34,513 bases of DNA from Oscillospiraceae bacterium (GTDB lineage: Bacteria > Bacillota > Clostridia > Oscillospirales > Acutalibacteraceae). Below the pieces are notes generated by a model. It saw nothing but the letters and a program-made list of their open reading frames with translations, was not told the origin of the DNA and ran no database searches. The stretch lies in contig JAQXLO010000075.1 of assembly GCA_029012165.1 (NCBI GenBank), forward strand, positions 1 to 34,513. The letters run 5' to 3'. The position numbers and the translations under genes are program-made. Positions 24,441 to 31,217 of this stretch are shown here, in pieces; position 1 is the stretch's first letter; the number at the start of each line of letters is the position of its first letter.

Positions 24441-25734
24441 ATACGAACACACCCATAGCGGGGAACATTCCCACAGCGAACACCACAGCAGTGGGCACAG
24501 CAGTTCTCACCGTTCCTCGGGGGAACACAGCAGCTCCCATCGCTCCTCGGGAGAGCACAGCAGTTCCCATCATTCTTCGGGGGAACACAGCAGTTCCCAC
24601 CGTTCCCGCCACACCGCTTCGGAGGAAAAGCGGGACGCCCTGATCCGCAAGTATCAGGTGATTGAGCAGGGGGACCCGACAGAAAAGCCGACGCACCGTC
24701 ACCACTATCACCGCCACCGCAGCAGGAGAAGCCGGTGGAAGCGTGTGCTGATCGCTGCGGCGTGTATTCCCCTTGCCCTGATCGTCGTTGCCGCTTCCGC
24801 TTTTGCGGTTTTGCATACGCTCGGCCGCAGACAGATCCAAAACGAGGGCACCGGCGTGCAGACCAACCCCTATGCCGTCACCTATGACGAGGGCAAGACG
24901 GTCGTCTATAACGACATCACCTATGCCCTCAACGAGAATATCGTAACCGTGGCTGCCATGGGCGTGGATCGTGAAAGCTTCGGTCTGCAGAACGACAAGA
25001 TTGGTACGGCCGGTCAGGCGGATATGATCCTGATCGTGGCGATGGATCTGAAAAGCGGTAATCTTACCGGCATTTTGATTCCCCGTGACGCCATGGTGGA
25101 CGTGGATCAGTACACCGTGGACGGCGCCTATGTGGGCGTGGATCGGATGCAGGTCTGCTTGTCCTATGCCTACGGCGACGGCAGGGAGACCAGCTGTCAG
25201 AATGTTTTGACCAGTGTCCAGCGTATACTGTACGGGATCCCCGTGCATCTGTACGGCGTGATGGATCTGGACGGCATCCATGCCCTGAACGACGCCATCG
25301 GCGGTGTGACCGTGACTGCGCTGGAAACCTTTGATGAGTTCGTGGAAGGGGAGCCGGTCACCTTGCTGGGCGCACAGGCGGAAAGCTATGTCCGCAGCCG
25401 TAACACCGCCGAGCTGAACTCCGACGCCTTGCGCCGGGAACGTCAGATCCAGTATTTGCAGGCGTTTGTGAAAAAGGGCATCCGTGCCGCCATTGACGAT
25501 ATCGGCATCGTCAGCCGGCTTTACAATGCCGCCACGGAGTACGGCTTCACCAACGTCAGCCTGTCCAAAGCCACCTATCTTGCCACCACACTGCTCACCA
25601 AGGGCGTGTCCTTTGACAACTTCCTTTCCTTGCAGGGCGAATTGCAGGATGCGGATCCGTACCCGGAATACATTCTGGATGAACAGGCGGTTTTCGAGAC
25701 GGTACTGCAAGTTTTTTATACGCCTGTCGGGTAA
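24424..25734 (+). CDS. LytR-CpsA-Psr (LCP) family protein with His/Ser-repeat N-terminus
   Basis: This 436-residue LCP protein belongs to the family that attaches glycopolymers to peptidoglycan on the outer face of the membrane. The extracellular LCP domain shows AAMGVDRESFG, AGQADMILIVAMD and the conserved GILIPRDAMVDVDQY, YGVMDLDGIHALNDAIGGV and a late YVRSRN...RRERQIQYL Arg-rich block. The first 60 residues are exceptional: a cytosolic His/Ser/Glu-rich tract with about three copies of a ten-residue unit (SSSHRSSGEH). A basic HRHHYHRHRSRRSRWKR segment and the membrane helix (about 103-128) follow. It overlaps the sortase gene by 17 bp, making one surface-assembly module. Confidence 0.88.
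   Translation: MSQPNEYEHTHSGEHSHSEHHSSGHSSSHRSSGEHSSSHRSSGEHSSSHHSSGEHSSSHRSRHTASEEKRDALIRKYQVIEQGDPTEKPTHRHHYHRHRSRRSRWKRVLIAAACIPLALIVVAASAFAVLHTLGRRQIQNEGTGVQTNPYAVTYDEGKTVVYNDITYALNENIVTVAAMGVDRESFGLQNDKIGTAGQADMILIVAMDLKSGNLTGILIPRDAMVDVDQYTVDGAYVGVDRMQVCLSYAYGDGRETSCQNVLTSVQRILYGIPVHLYGVMDLDGIHALNDAIGGVTVTALETFDEFVEGEPVTLLGAQAESYVRSRNTAELNSDALRRERQIQYLQAFVKKGIRAAIDDIGIVSRLYNAATEYGFTNVSLSKATYLATTLLTKGVSFDNFLSLQGELQDADPYPEYILDEQAVFETVLQVFYTPVG
24494..24606 (+). repeat. 30-bp in-frame tandem repeats encoding the His/Ser tract
   Basis: About 3.5 copies of a 30-bp unit (core GGGGAACACAGCAG, then TTCCCACCGTTCCTCG with few changes) encode the SSSHRSSGEH repeats. The unit is a multiple of three, so copy-number change keeps the LCP reading frame. 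Confidence 0.82.
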
Positions 25735-25763
25735 AACGGACGGCGGAATTCGGAGGACTGCAA

Positions 25764-26351
25764 ATGCAATCGGATTTTATGTTTTTTCTCAACAGCGTGC
25801 TTTTCGGCGTGGGACTTGCCATGGACGCCTTTTCCGTTTCCATGGCCAACGGACTGAACGAGCCGCAGATGAAAAAGAGCCGTATGTGTCTGATCGCAGG
25901 GGTGTTCTGCGGGTTTCAGATCCTGATGCCCCTGGTCGGCTGGATCTGCGTGCATACGGTGGCGAATGTGTTTGCCTCCTTCCAGAAGTTTATTCCGTGG
26001 ATCGCGCTGGCGCTGCTGCTGTATATCGGCGGAAAAATGCTCCTGGAGGGACTGCGAAAAAAGCAGGAGAACGGGGAAAAGGCGGCGGTCGGCTTCGGCG
26101 CACTGCTGGTGCAGGGCGTGGCAACCTCCATTGACGCCCTGTCTGTGGGCTTCACGATCAGCGAGTATACATGGCAGGCGGCGCTGATCGAGGCGCTGAT
26201 TATCGGTGCGGTGACATTCGTCCTCTGCCTTGCGGGGCTTTGGATCGGCAGGCGCTTCGGCACCAAGCTGGCGGGAAAAGCGTCCATCCTCGGCGGCGTG
26301 ATTTTGATCGCCATCGGTTTGGAAATATGCATTACCGGCCTTTTGAAGTGA
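25764..26351 (+). CDS. mntP: MntP-type manganese efflux pump
   Basis: This 195-residue membrane protein has six helices in two homologous halves, each with the MntP acidic motif: GVGLAMDAFSVSMANG in helix 1 and QGVATSIDALSVGFTI in the second half. The family exports Mn2+. It follows the LCP gene after 29 bp and starts at ATG after a GGAGGA site; no yybP-ykoY riboswitch space exists upstream. The stop codon is only 2 bp before the first direct repeat of mini-gene copy A. Confidence 0.9.
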   Translation: MQSDFMFFLNSVLFGVGLAMDAFSVSMANGLNEPQMKKSRMCLIAGVFCGFQILMPLVGWICVHTVANVFASFQKFIPWIALALLLYIGGKMLLEGLRKKQENGEKAAVGFGALLVQGVATSIDALSVGFTISEYTWQAALIEALIIGAVTFVLCLAGLWIGRRFGTKLAGKASILGGVILIAIGLEICITGLLK

Positions 26352-26353
26352 CC

Positions 26354-26409
26354 TTAAGGAATTTTTAAGGATTTCCCCGATTGTTTCTTAATATTTGTTT
26401 CGTTATAAT
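26354..26409 (+). promoter_or_regulatory. Promoter and direct repeats of mini-gene copy A
   Basis: TTAAGGA occurs at 26354-26360 and 26365-26371 (11 bp apart). -35 TTGTTT (26381-26386), 17 bp and -10 TATAAT (26404-26409) follow. The arrangement is the same as for copy B. In this copy the first repeat also forms the palindrome CCTTAAGG, seen in MntR operators, but that extra symmetry is absent from copy B. Confidence 0.75.
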
Positions 26410-26455
26410 AAAGACATAAACCAAAACAAATTTGAAACGAAGAGGGGTTATACAA

Positions 26456-26551
26456 ATGACATTACTGATTGGTGTACTTGCGGTTCCGGCACTCTGCGGC
26501 GCAGGCCTTGTTATGGCCTTTCTCGGCAGTGAACAGGAAAAAATTGCATAA
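26456..26551 (+). CDS. 31-residue membrane mini-protein, copy A
   Basis: This is the second copy of the short ORF, too short for the track. It encodes a hydrophobic segment (LLIGVLAVPALCGAGLVMAF) with a polar GSEQEKIA end. It differs from copy B at residues 2, 9, 12 and 30 only. AGAGGGG lies upstream of the ATG, a perfect -10 about 46 nt upstream, and a strong terminator 20 bp downstream, so it is a complete single-gene transcript. Function unknown. Confidence 0.78.
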   Translation: MTLLIGVLAVPALCGAGLVMAFLGSEQEKIA

Positions 26552-26566
26552 GTTTACACACTAAAG

Positions 26567-26605
26567 TAAAAGAGCAGGACGGCGCAGGCTGTCCTGCTCT
26601 TTTTG
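26567..26605 (+). terminator. Intrinsic terminator of mini-gene copy A
   Basis: The stem AGAGCAGGAC (26571-26580) with GTCCTGCTCT (26591-26600) is followed by TTTT. It is nearly identical to the terminator at 17912-17947 associated with copy B, including the loop (ggcgcaggct against ggtgcggct). Confidence 0.9.
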
Positions 26606-26643
26606 GAAAGCGCTCCCGTGCAAATTCTCTGACAAAGGGCGAA

Positions 26644-26675
26644 GCCCGCCGACAGTTGCGGATCTGTCGGCAGGC
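26644..26675 (-). terminator. Hairpin downstream of the small minus-strand gene
   Basis: GCCCGCCGACAG pairs with CTGTCGGCAGGC (12 bp, one G-T). It lies about 80 bp after the stop of the minus-strand gene at 26757. The T-tract is weak on both strands. The nearby GGCAACACCGCAC (26723-26735) resembles the ends of the nested element at 33850-34009 and may be a remnant. Confidence 0.45.
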
Positions 26676-26756
26676 TTCTGCATGCAGTTTATGGAGAGAA
26701 AGAAAGACGATGGCAATATTAAGGCAACACCGCACGATCAGGGTGTGCGAATTGCT

Positions 26757-27050
26757 TTAAACAGCGTGGACAAGCTGGTAGCGGATGCCTTGATCGTTTA
26801 AAAGGTCAAGCCATGCACCCAGACCGAAATTGTTTTCGCACGCCAGCTGCAAAAGCTTTGCGGCATAGGAGACGGACAGATCCGGGCAGACACAGGATTC
26901 CGCCTTGGTGCCGAGGGAGGATTCTTCCCGAACGTACAGAGCGACGCCGCGTGGCAAGGGGTCAGCGTAGTAGGAGAGCGTGCTTGCTTTTTGCAAGCCT
27001 TCGATCTCGGAAAACTGACGCCTGAATAGGGCATACGCCTCGCACTTCAT
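26757..27050 (-). CDS. Small conserved-looking protein, possibly DUF6514-like
   Basis: This protein has 97 residues from ATG 27050 (AAGGAT upstream); the track ORF starts upstream, inside the promoter region. It has no membrane segment. The pattern of a short beta-rich N-terminal half (ALYVREESSLG) and a C-terminal helical stretch (SYAAKLLQLACENNFGLGAWLDLLNDQGI) resembles the small DUF6514-type Clostridia proteins, but this is from memory and weak. It is transcribed divergently from the HTH regulator through promoters that overlap at their -10 boxes, which suggests a regulatory link. Confidence 0.68.
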   Translation of the reverse strand: MKCEAYALFRRQFSEIEGLQKASTLSYYADPLPRGVALYVREESSLGTKAESCVCPDLSVSYAAKLLQLACENNFGLGAWLDLLNDQGIRYQLVHAV

Positions 27051-27075
27051 AGTAAGGATCCTTTCTGTGTCCGTA

Positions 27076-27123
27076 TTGACAAAGGGGGCGGGGCATTGTA
27101 TAATATATGATATTATTTTGCAA
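27076..27123. promoter_or_regulatory. Divergent promoters with overlapping -10 boxes
   Basis: Plus strand: perfect consensus TTGACA (27076-27081), 17 bp, TATAAT (27099-27104). Minus strand: TTGCAA (27118-27123), 17 bp, TACAAT (27095-27100). The two -10 hexamers share two bases, so RNA polymerase cannot occupy both at once. The plus promoter serves the structured leader and the HTH gene; the minus one serves the 97-residue gene. Confidence 0.75.
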
Positions 27124-27364
27124 TGCCGCACTGTAATAGAAAGAGAATGGACACAAATCTCTTGTAAAATTTTATTACAGACGCAGTATACAGCAAAATC
27201 GGCACGTTGTCAGGTGCCGAAAGAGCACTTTTTTTCAAGGAATTTGGTGTAAATTTTTGCGTCTGCCGATTCGGGAAAAAGGGACAAAACCACAAATAGT
27301 TTGCCATGTTTTATACAATATGTGTGAAATAAGTACACGGAACAGCAGAAAGGGAGGAACAGTC
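27111..27364 (+). ncRNA. Structured leader or small RNA upstream of the HTH gene
   Basis: Transcription from the consensus promoter should start near 27111, 254 nt before the HTH start codon, with no ORF of note between. The RNA can form a nested stem (CTGTAATA/TATTACAG at 27131-27138 and 27173-27180, with AAGAGA/TCTCTT inside). Two mutually exclusive hairpins follow: CGGCAC/GTGCCG (27200-27219) or AGGTGC/GCACTT (27212-27230), the second running into a 7-T tract (to 27235). This could be an attenuator or a small RNA of about 125 nt. No known riboswitch class was recognised. Confidence 0.45.
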
Positions 27365-27961
27365 ATGAGCTTATCCGACGGAAAAGACGATCGTCTGCAG
27401 CGCTTTGCCAAAATTTGGTGGAAATCCCGCACCGACGCCAAAAAGTCGCAGGAGTACATGGCGTTAAATTTGGGTGTGTCCAAACGAACCGTGCAAAACT
27501 GGGAGCGGGGTACGTCCTCGCCGGATTTCTTCCAAAGTGCCGAGTGGTTTCGCCTGTTGGGACAGAACCCGATCCACTACTATCTGGAATTTTTGTATCC
27601 GAGCCTGTTCGAGAATTTGTCCCCAGCGCAGGATGATGCAGCGATTTCGGAAAAGGTACTGTTTTTAGTCGAGAATATGACGCCGGTAGAAAAGCGGCAG
27701 CTTTTGTATCTGATGGCCGGAAACCACGGCAGCTCATGGTATTCCCTGCTGCAAATGTTCACCGCCCATTGCCACACCTCCATGAAGTCCCGTGTGGCGG
27801 CGGCAAGGGTCATTGCGGAAAATTACGAGATGGAGGCAAAGTCCGGGGACTTGGTGTGCCCCGAAAATGTACAGCCGGACATGGATGTGCTGAACTTTGC
27901 CATTTCTCAGGGCAAGCAGGCGGCGCAGGATCGCAAAATGGGCTACACGACGCAAAAATAA
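27365..27961 (+). CDS. XRE-type HTH transcriptional regulator
   Basis: This 198-residue protein has an N-terminal Cro/CI-type helix-turn-helix (about residues 24-60: SQEYMALNLGVSKRTVQNWERG). The C-terminal domain of about 130 helical residues has no recognised family. Positively charged residues before the HTH and WERG after the recognition helix are typical. ATG 27365 lies after GGGAGGAA; the track ORF runs upstream through the leader. It is convergent with spoIIE, 24 bp apart. Autoregulation of the overlapping divergent promoters is a reasonable guess. Confidence 0.82.
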   Translation: MSLSDGKDDRLQRFAKIWWKSRTDAKKSQEYMALNLGVSKRTVQNWERGTSSPDFFQSAEWFRLLGQNPIHYYLEFLYPSLFENLSPAQDDAAISEKVLFLVENMTPVEKRQLLYLMAGNHGSSWYSLLQMFTAHCHTSMKSRVAAARVIAENYEMEAKSGDLVCPENVQPDMDVLNFAISQGKQAAQDRKMGYTTQK

Positions 27962-27985
27962 AGGACAGCAACAGCGGCAAGAAGG

Positions 27986-30250
27986 CTATTCCACCACGAT
28001 GGCAAGCACGGTGGAATCGTCTTCTTTATTTTTCTGCAAATTTTTGCGGGAGCTGCGCAGGATGGATTCCGCCAGCGTCTGCGCACTGCCGCCGTCAAAG
28101 CGTTTCAGGGCGTCCACGATGGGGTCGTCCCGCAAAGCACAGGTGCCATCGGAGACCATGACGATGACGTCGCCCTTGCGCAGGGTGCGTTTTTCGTGTT
28201 CAAAACGGGCGCCCGGCAGGATGCCGATGGGCATACAGGGGGTTTCCACGCAGTCCATTTTTTTGCCCCGCAGCAGATAGGATGCCGCCGCACCGGCTTT
28301 ATAAAAGTGGGTTTCGCCGTTGTACAGATCGACGCAGACCACGTCCAGTGTGGAGACGGATTCCGTATCCTCCCGCATCAGCAAAGCGGAATTGACGGTG
28401 CGCAGGGCGCACGCAAAGCTTAAGTCCGCCCGCAGCAGGGAGGCGAAAATTTCCGCCGTAGCCTGTGCGTCCGCTGCGGCAGAGGCGCCGGTGCCCATGC
28501 CGTCACACAGGATAAAATACTGCTTGCCGTCCCGGGCAAAGGTGAGGAAAAAGTCGCCGCAGGTGTGACCGTCGGCGGCGTGCTGTGCGGTGCCGGTGCG
28601 CAGGCGAAGCTGTTCGACCTGGGCAAAGCTCCAGCGAAATTCCTCACCTGCGGCGGATATGGTCGGCAGGGCGAAGCTGCAGCCGCAGGCACGTCCCAAT
28701 TCGGCGCTCAGAGCGGATTTGTTGATGTCGGCAGCCATGGCTTCGGTGGTCACATACAGGGTGTACCGTCCGTTTTGGGAGAAGCAGGCGGCGTTGTGTA
28801 CCTTCACGCCGAAACTGCGGAACACCTGTGCCGCTGCGGCGCTCTCCCGCTGCAAAAGCTGGCGTGTGTCCGCAAAGCGGGCGGCGGCATCCGTCAGCAG
28901 GTCGGAGGCGGCGGTGAAGGGGTCGGTGCCTGTCCGCTCAGCGCAGCGGCCATAGGGAGACTGGGCGTTTTCCTCATACGCCTGAATACACGAGGCGCAG
29001 AGCATATTGCGGCGGGTGCATTTTTCCGCAAGGTTCCCCGGCAGTTCCTCGGGGGAAAGATACTGCTTGCTGTGCAGCAGAGAGAAGCACTCCGCCATAG
29101 CGGTGCGGGTCTCCCGCTCCTGTGTGTCCCAGCAGGACTTGCGGTTGGCGCAGTCCATGCAGGAAAGCTCCTGTACACGCCGTGTCATGAAGGCGGTGCC
29201 GGGCACTTTGCCCTGCCGCAGCTGCTGTTCGGTCAGGTAGGGCGTGATCTCCGAGAGTGCCCGGGCGGCCGTTTGCAGCTGATTGCTGACCCGGACGAGA
29301 TTTTTATCCGTCGGCGCAGAAGCGGCGCTGAACAGCTTGCGCAGGCGCAGAAGTGCTTTTTGGGGCACAAGGCAAAAGACGGCGCCGGCAAAAGCGGTCT
29401 CCGCAAAAACGGCGACGGCGTCGGTGTCCTGTGTCAGCACAGGGTAGAGACCGGCGATGCACGTCAGCACCAGCGGCAGCAGCCAGCGCTTCCTGCGTGC
29501 GAACAAACCTCCCAGCAGTCCCCCCAGCGCATAACAGCAGGCCAGTCCCGGTGTTTTGCAGGCGATCTCCAGTGCGGTGCCGCACAAAATGCCTGCCGCA
29601 CCGCCGCCGGTTTCGGCGAACAGCTCCGCCGACAGAAGAATCAGCCAAACGGCGAGGATGCGGGAGGGCACGAAGATGAAAATGTGCACCGAGGAGAAGG
29701 AGAGCAGCAGGGCACAGATGCCCGCCATCAGGGACAGCGCCTCGGCACTGTCCAGTGCGGCAGGGCGGTGCAGAACCTTCCACAGCGCCAGCGCACGGAC
29801 ATAGAAGTATGCCACGCCGCCGGCCAGCAGACCATCGCACAGGAACATCAGCACACTGCCCGGATAAAAGCCGTTGGCCAAGGTGATGGTGACGCCGCTG
29901 GCGGCACAGCACAGGAACGACACTGCCATGGCAGATAGAGGCGTTTCCTGCGTCTGGGTGATGGAGCGCAGGGAGAAGCTGATCATGCCGCAGGCGAGCA
30001 CCGCCGCCGCCCCCATCAGTCCCGTCAGCGGATCCTCTGAAAATAACAGGGATCCGGCGATGGAGCCTGCGCACGCCGTCAGCAGACAGCTTTTCGGTGC
30101 CGCCGCCGTAAAAGCCACCGCCAAGGAGGGCAGTCCCTCAAAGAGTCTTGTCCGTGCCAGAAGCAGACCCGTCAGCAGTGTGAGCACCTGCTTTGCCGCA
30201 AACCGCAGACCATAGGGGATCCTTTCCCGAATATGCGCTGCTTTTTCCAA
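27986..30250 (-). CDS. spoIIE: Stage II sporulation protein E (SpoIIE)
   Basis: This protein of about 754 residues has the SpoIIE layout. An N-terminal block of about ten membrane helices extends to about residue 310. A central regulatory domain has Cys pairs (LSCMDCANRKSCW, NMLCASCI). The C-terminal PP2C phosphatase shows CGDFFLTF, CDGMGTG, VSDGTCALRDDP and the final EDDSTVLAIVV. SpoIIE dephosphorylates SpoIIAA to release sigma-F in the forespore and also acts at the polar septum. Its presence marks a sporulation-capable lineage. The start is uncertain: TTG 30250 has GGAGAGG 9 nt upstream, while the track's GTG 30259 is too close to it. Confidence 0.95.
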   Translation of the reverse strand: MEKAAHIRERIPYGLRFAAKQVLTLLTGLLLARTRLFEGLPSLAVAFTAAAPKSCLLTACAGSIAGSLLFSEDPLTGLMGAAAVLACGMISFSLRSITQTQETPLSAMAVSFLCCAASGVTITLANGFYPGSVLMFLCDGLLAGGVAYFYVRALALWKVLHRPAALDSAEALSLMAGICALLLSFSSVHIFIFVPSRILAVWLILLSAELFAETGGGAAGILCGTALEIACKTPGLACCYALGGLLGGLFARRKRWLLPLVLTCIAGLYPVLTQDTDAVAVFAETAFAGAVFCLVPQKALLRLRKLFSAASAPTDKNLVRVSNQLQTAARALSEITPYLTEQQLRQGKVPGTAFMTRRVQELSCMDCANRKSCWDTQERETRTAMAECFSLLHSKQYLSPEELPGNLAEKCTRRNMLCASCIQAYEENAQSPYGRCAERTGTDPFTAASDLLTDAAARFADTRQLLQRESAAAAQVFRSFGVKVHNAACFSQNGRYTLYVTTEAMAADINKSALSAELGRACGCSFALPTISAAGEEFRWSFAQVEQLRLRTGTAQHAADGHTCGDFFLTFARDGKQYFILCDGMGTGASAAADAQATAEIFASLLRADLSFACALRTVNSALLMREDTESVSTLDVVCVDLYNGETHFYKAGAAASYLLRGKKMDCVETPCMPIGILPGARFEHEKRTLRKGDVIVMVSDGTCALRDDPIVDALKRFDGGSAQTLAESILRSSRKNLQKNKEDDSTVLAIVVE

Positions 30251-30285
30251 AACAAACACCCTCTCCGAAATTGGGATTTTTTGCC

Positions 30286-30333
30286 ATTATATCACTTGGA
30301 ATTGGGAATTTCTGTCAAAACAGACGTGTCAAA
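30286..30333 (-). promoter_or_regulatory. Spo0A-type spoIIE promoter with 21-bp spacer and two 0A-like boxes
   Basis: On the minus strand -35 TTGACA (30313-30318) and -10 TATAAT (30286-30291) are both perfect but 21 bp apart, too long for ordinary sigma-A use. The plus strand reads TCTGTCAAA (30311-30319) and CGTGTCAAA (30325-30333), matching the Spo0A box TTTGTCRAA at 8/9 and 7/9; the first covers the -35. Bacillus spoIIE and spoIIG promoters have this same extended spacing and depend on Spo0A~P. Confidence 0.78.
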
Positions 30334-30374
30334 GACAGGAAAAATAAAAATATTTTCGGGTTTTTTAATTTTTT

Positions 30375-30406
30375 TCTGTCATTTTTTGCGCAAGTGTGAT
30401 ACAATA
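30375..30406 (+). promoter_or_regulatory. Promoter of rlmB
   Basis: An extended -10 (TGATACAAT) lies about 45 bp before the rlmB start, with CTGTCA 18 bp upstream as a partial -35. The upstream stretch is AT-rich (ATTTTTTTCTGTCATTTTTT). It is divergent from the spoIIE promoter. Confidence 0.5.
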
Positions 30407-30446
30407 AACTGTAATTTTGTGTCTACAGCGGAAGGGAAAGAATGAC

Positions 30447-31217
30447 ATGGATGAAGCAAACACCGCCAAAACAGATCTCATCATCGGCAGAAATGCGGTG
30501 CTGGAAGCTTTGCAGAGCGGACGTGCCATCGACAGCGTGATGGTGGCACGGGGAGAGCGCACCGGCTCCATCGGCAAGATCATTCGCCTGTGCCGGGACA
30601 AGGGAATCGTGGTCAAGGAAGTGGACGAGAAAAAGCTTTCCTATTCCTGCGGACACGCCAACCATCAGGGTGTGGCGGCCTTGGCGGCGGCACACGACTA
30701 TGCCGAGGTCGAGGACATTTTCGCCCTGGCACAGTCCCGCAGTGAACCGCCATTCATAATCGTATGCGACGAGCTGGAGGATCCCCATAATCTGGGCGCC
30801 ATCCTGCGCAGTGCCGAAGCGGCAGGCGCCCATGGGGTCATCATCCCCAAGCGCCGCTCCGCCTCGTTGAGCTTTGCGGTGGCAAAGGCGTCCGCCGGCG
30901 CCATTGAGTATGTGCCCGTGGCACGGGTCGCCAACATTCCCGCTTTGCTGGAGGATCTGAAAAAACGGGGCGTTTGGATCTATGCCGCAGACATGGGCGG
31001 CACACTCTGGTGCGACACGGACTTCGGCGGTGCGGTGGCGCTGGTCATCGGCTCCGAGGGGCGGGGCATCGGGCGGCTGGTCAAGGAGCGGTGCGATTTC
31101 ACGGTGTCTCTGCCCATGGCGGGCAAGATCAACTCCCTGAACGCATCGGTGGCGGCTGGGATTCTGATGTTTGAAGTGGCAAAACAAAGACGCAAGAACG
31201 GAGGGGACGGAATTTGA
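30447..31217 (+). CDS. rlmB: 23S rRNA (guanosine-2251-2'-O)-methyltransferase RlmB-type (SpoU family)
   Basis: This 256-residue protein has an N-terminal substrate-binding domain (LIIGRNAVLEALQSGRAIDSVMVARG, HQGVAALAA) and a SPOUT methyltransferase domain with the three SpoU motifs: DPHNLGAILRSAEAAGAHGVI, ALVIGSEGRGIGRLV and LPMAGKINSLNASVAAGILMFE. It methylates the ribose of G2251 (E. coli numbering) or a related rRNA site using SAM in a knotted dimer. ATG 30447 with GGAAGGGA upstream is preferred over the track's GTG. The stop overlaps the TTG start of the next gene by 4 bp. Confidence 0.93.
   Translation: MDEANTAKTDLIIGRNAVLEALQSGRAIDSVMVARGERTGSIGKIIRLCRDKGIVVKEVDEKKLSYSCGHANHQGVAALAAAHDYAEVEDIFALAQSRSEPPFIIVCDELEDPHNLGAILRSAEAAGAHGVIIPKRRSASLSFAVAKASAGAIEYVPVARVANIPALLEDLKKRGVWIYAADMGGTLWCDTDFGGAVALVIGSEGRGIGRLVKERCDFTVSLPMAGKINSLNASVAAGILMFEVAKQRRKNGGDGI

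Noticed and set aside
24437-24643. 68-residue second-frame ORF inside the LCP His-repeat region
   Set aside because: It arises from the 30-bp repeats being open in two frames; it has no separate RBS and overlaps the real LCP start.
26350-26363. MntR operator (CCTTAAGG) controlling mini-gene A, suggested by nearby mntP
   Set aside because: The palindrome exists only in copy A; what both copies share is the direct repeat TTAAGGA-N4-TTAAGGA, so a direct-repeat regulator fits better.
28565-29938. 457-residue plus-strand ORF opposite spoIIE
   Set aside because: Shadow ORF rich in Gly/Gln/Ala/His; spoIIE motifs on the other strand are unambiguous.
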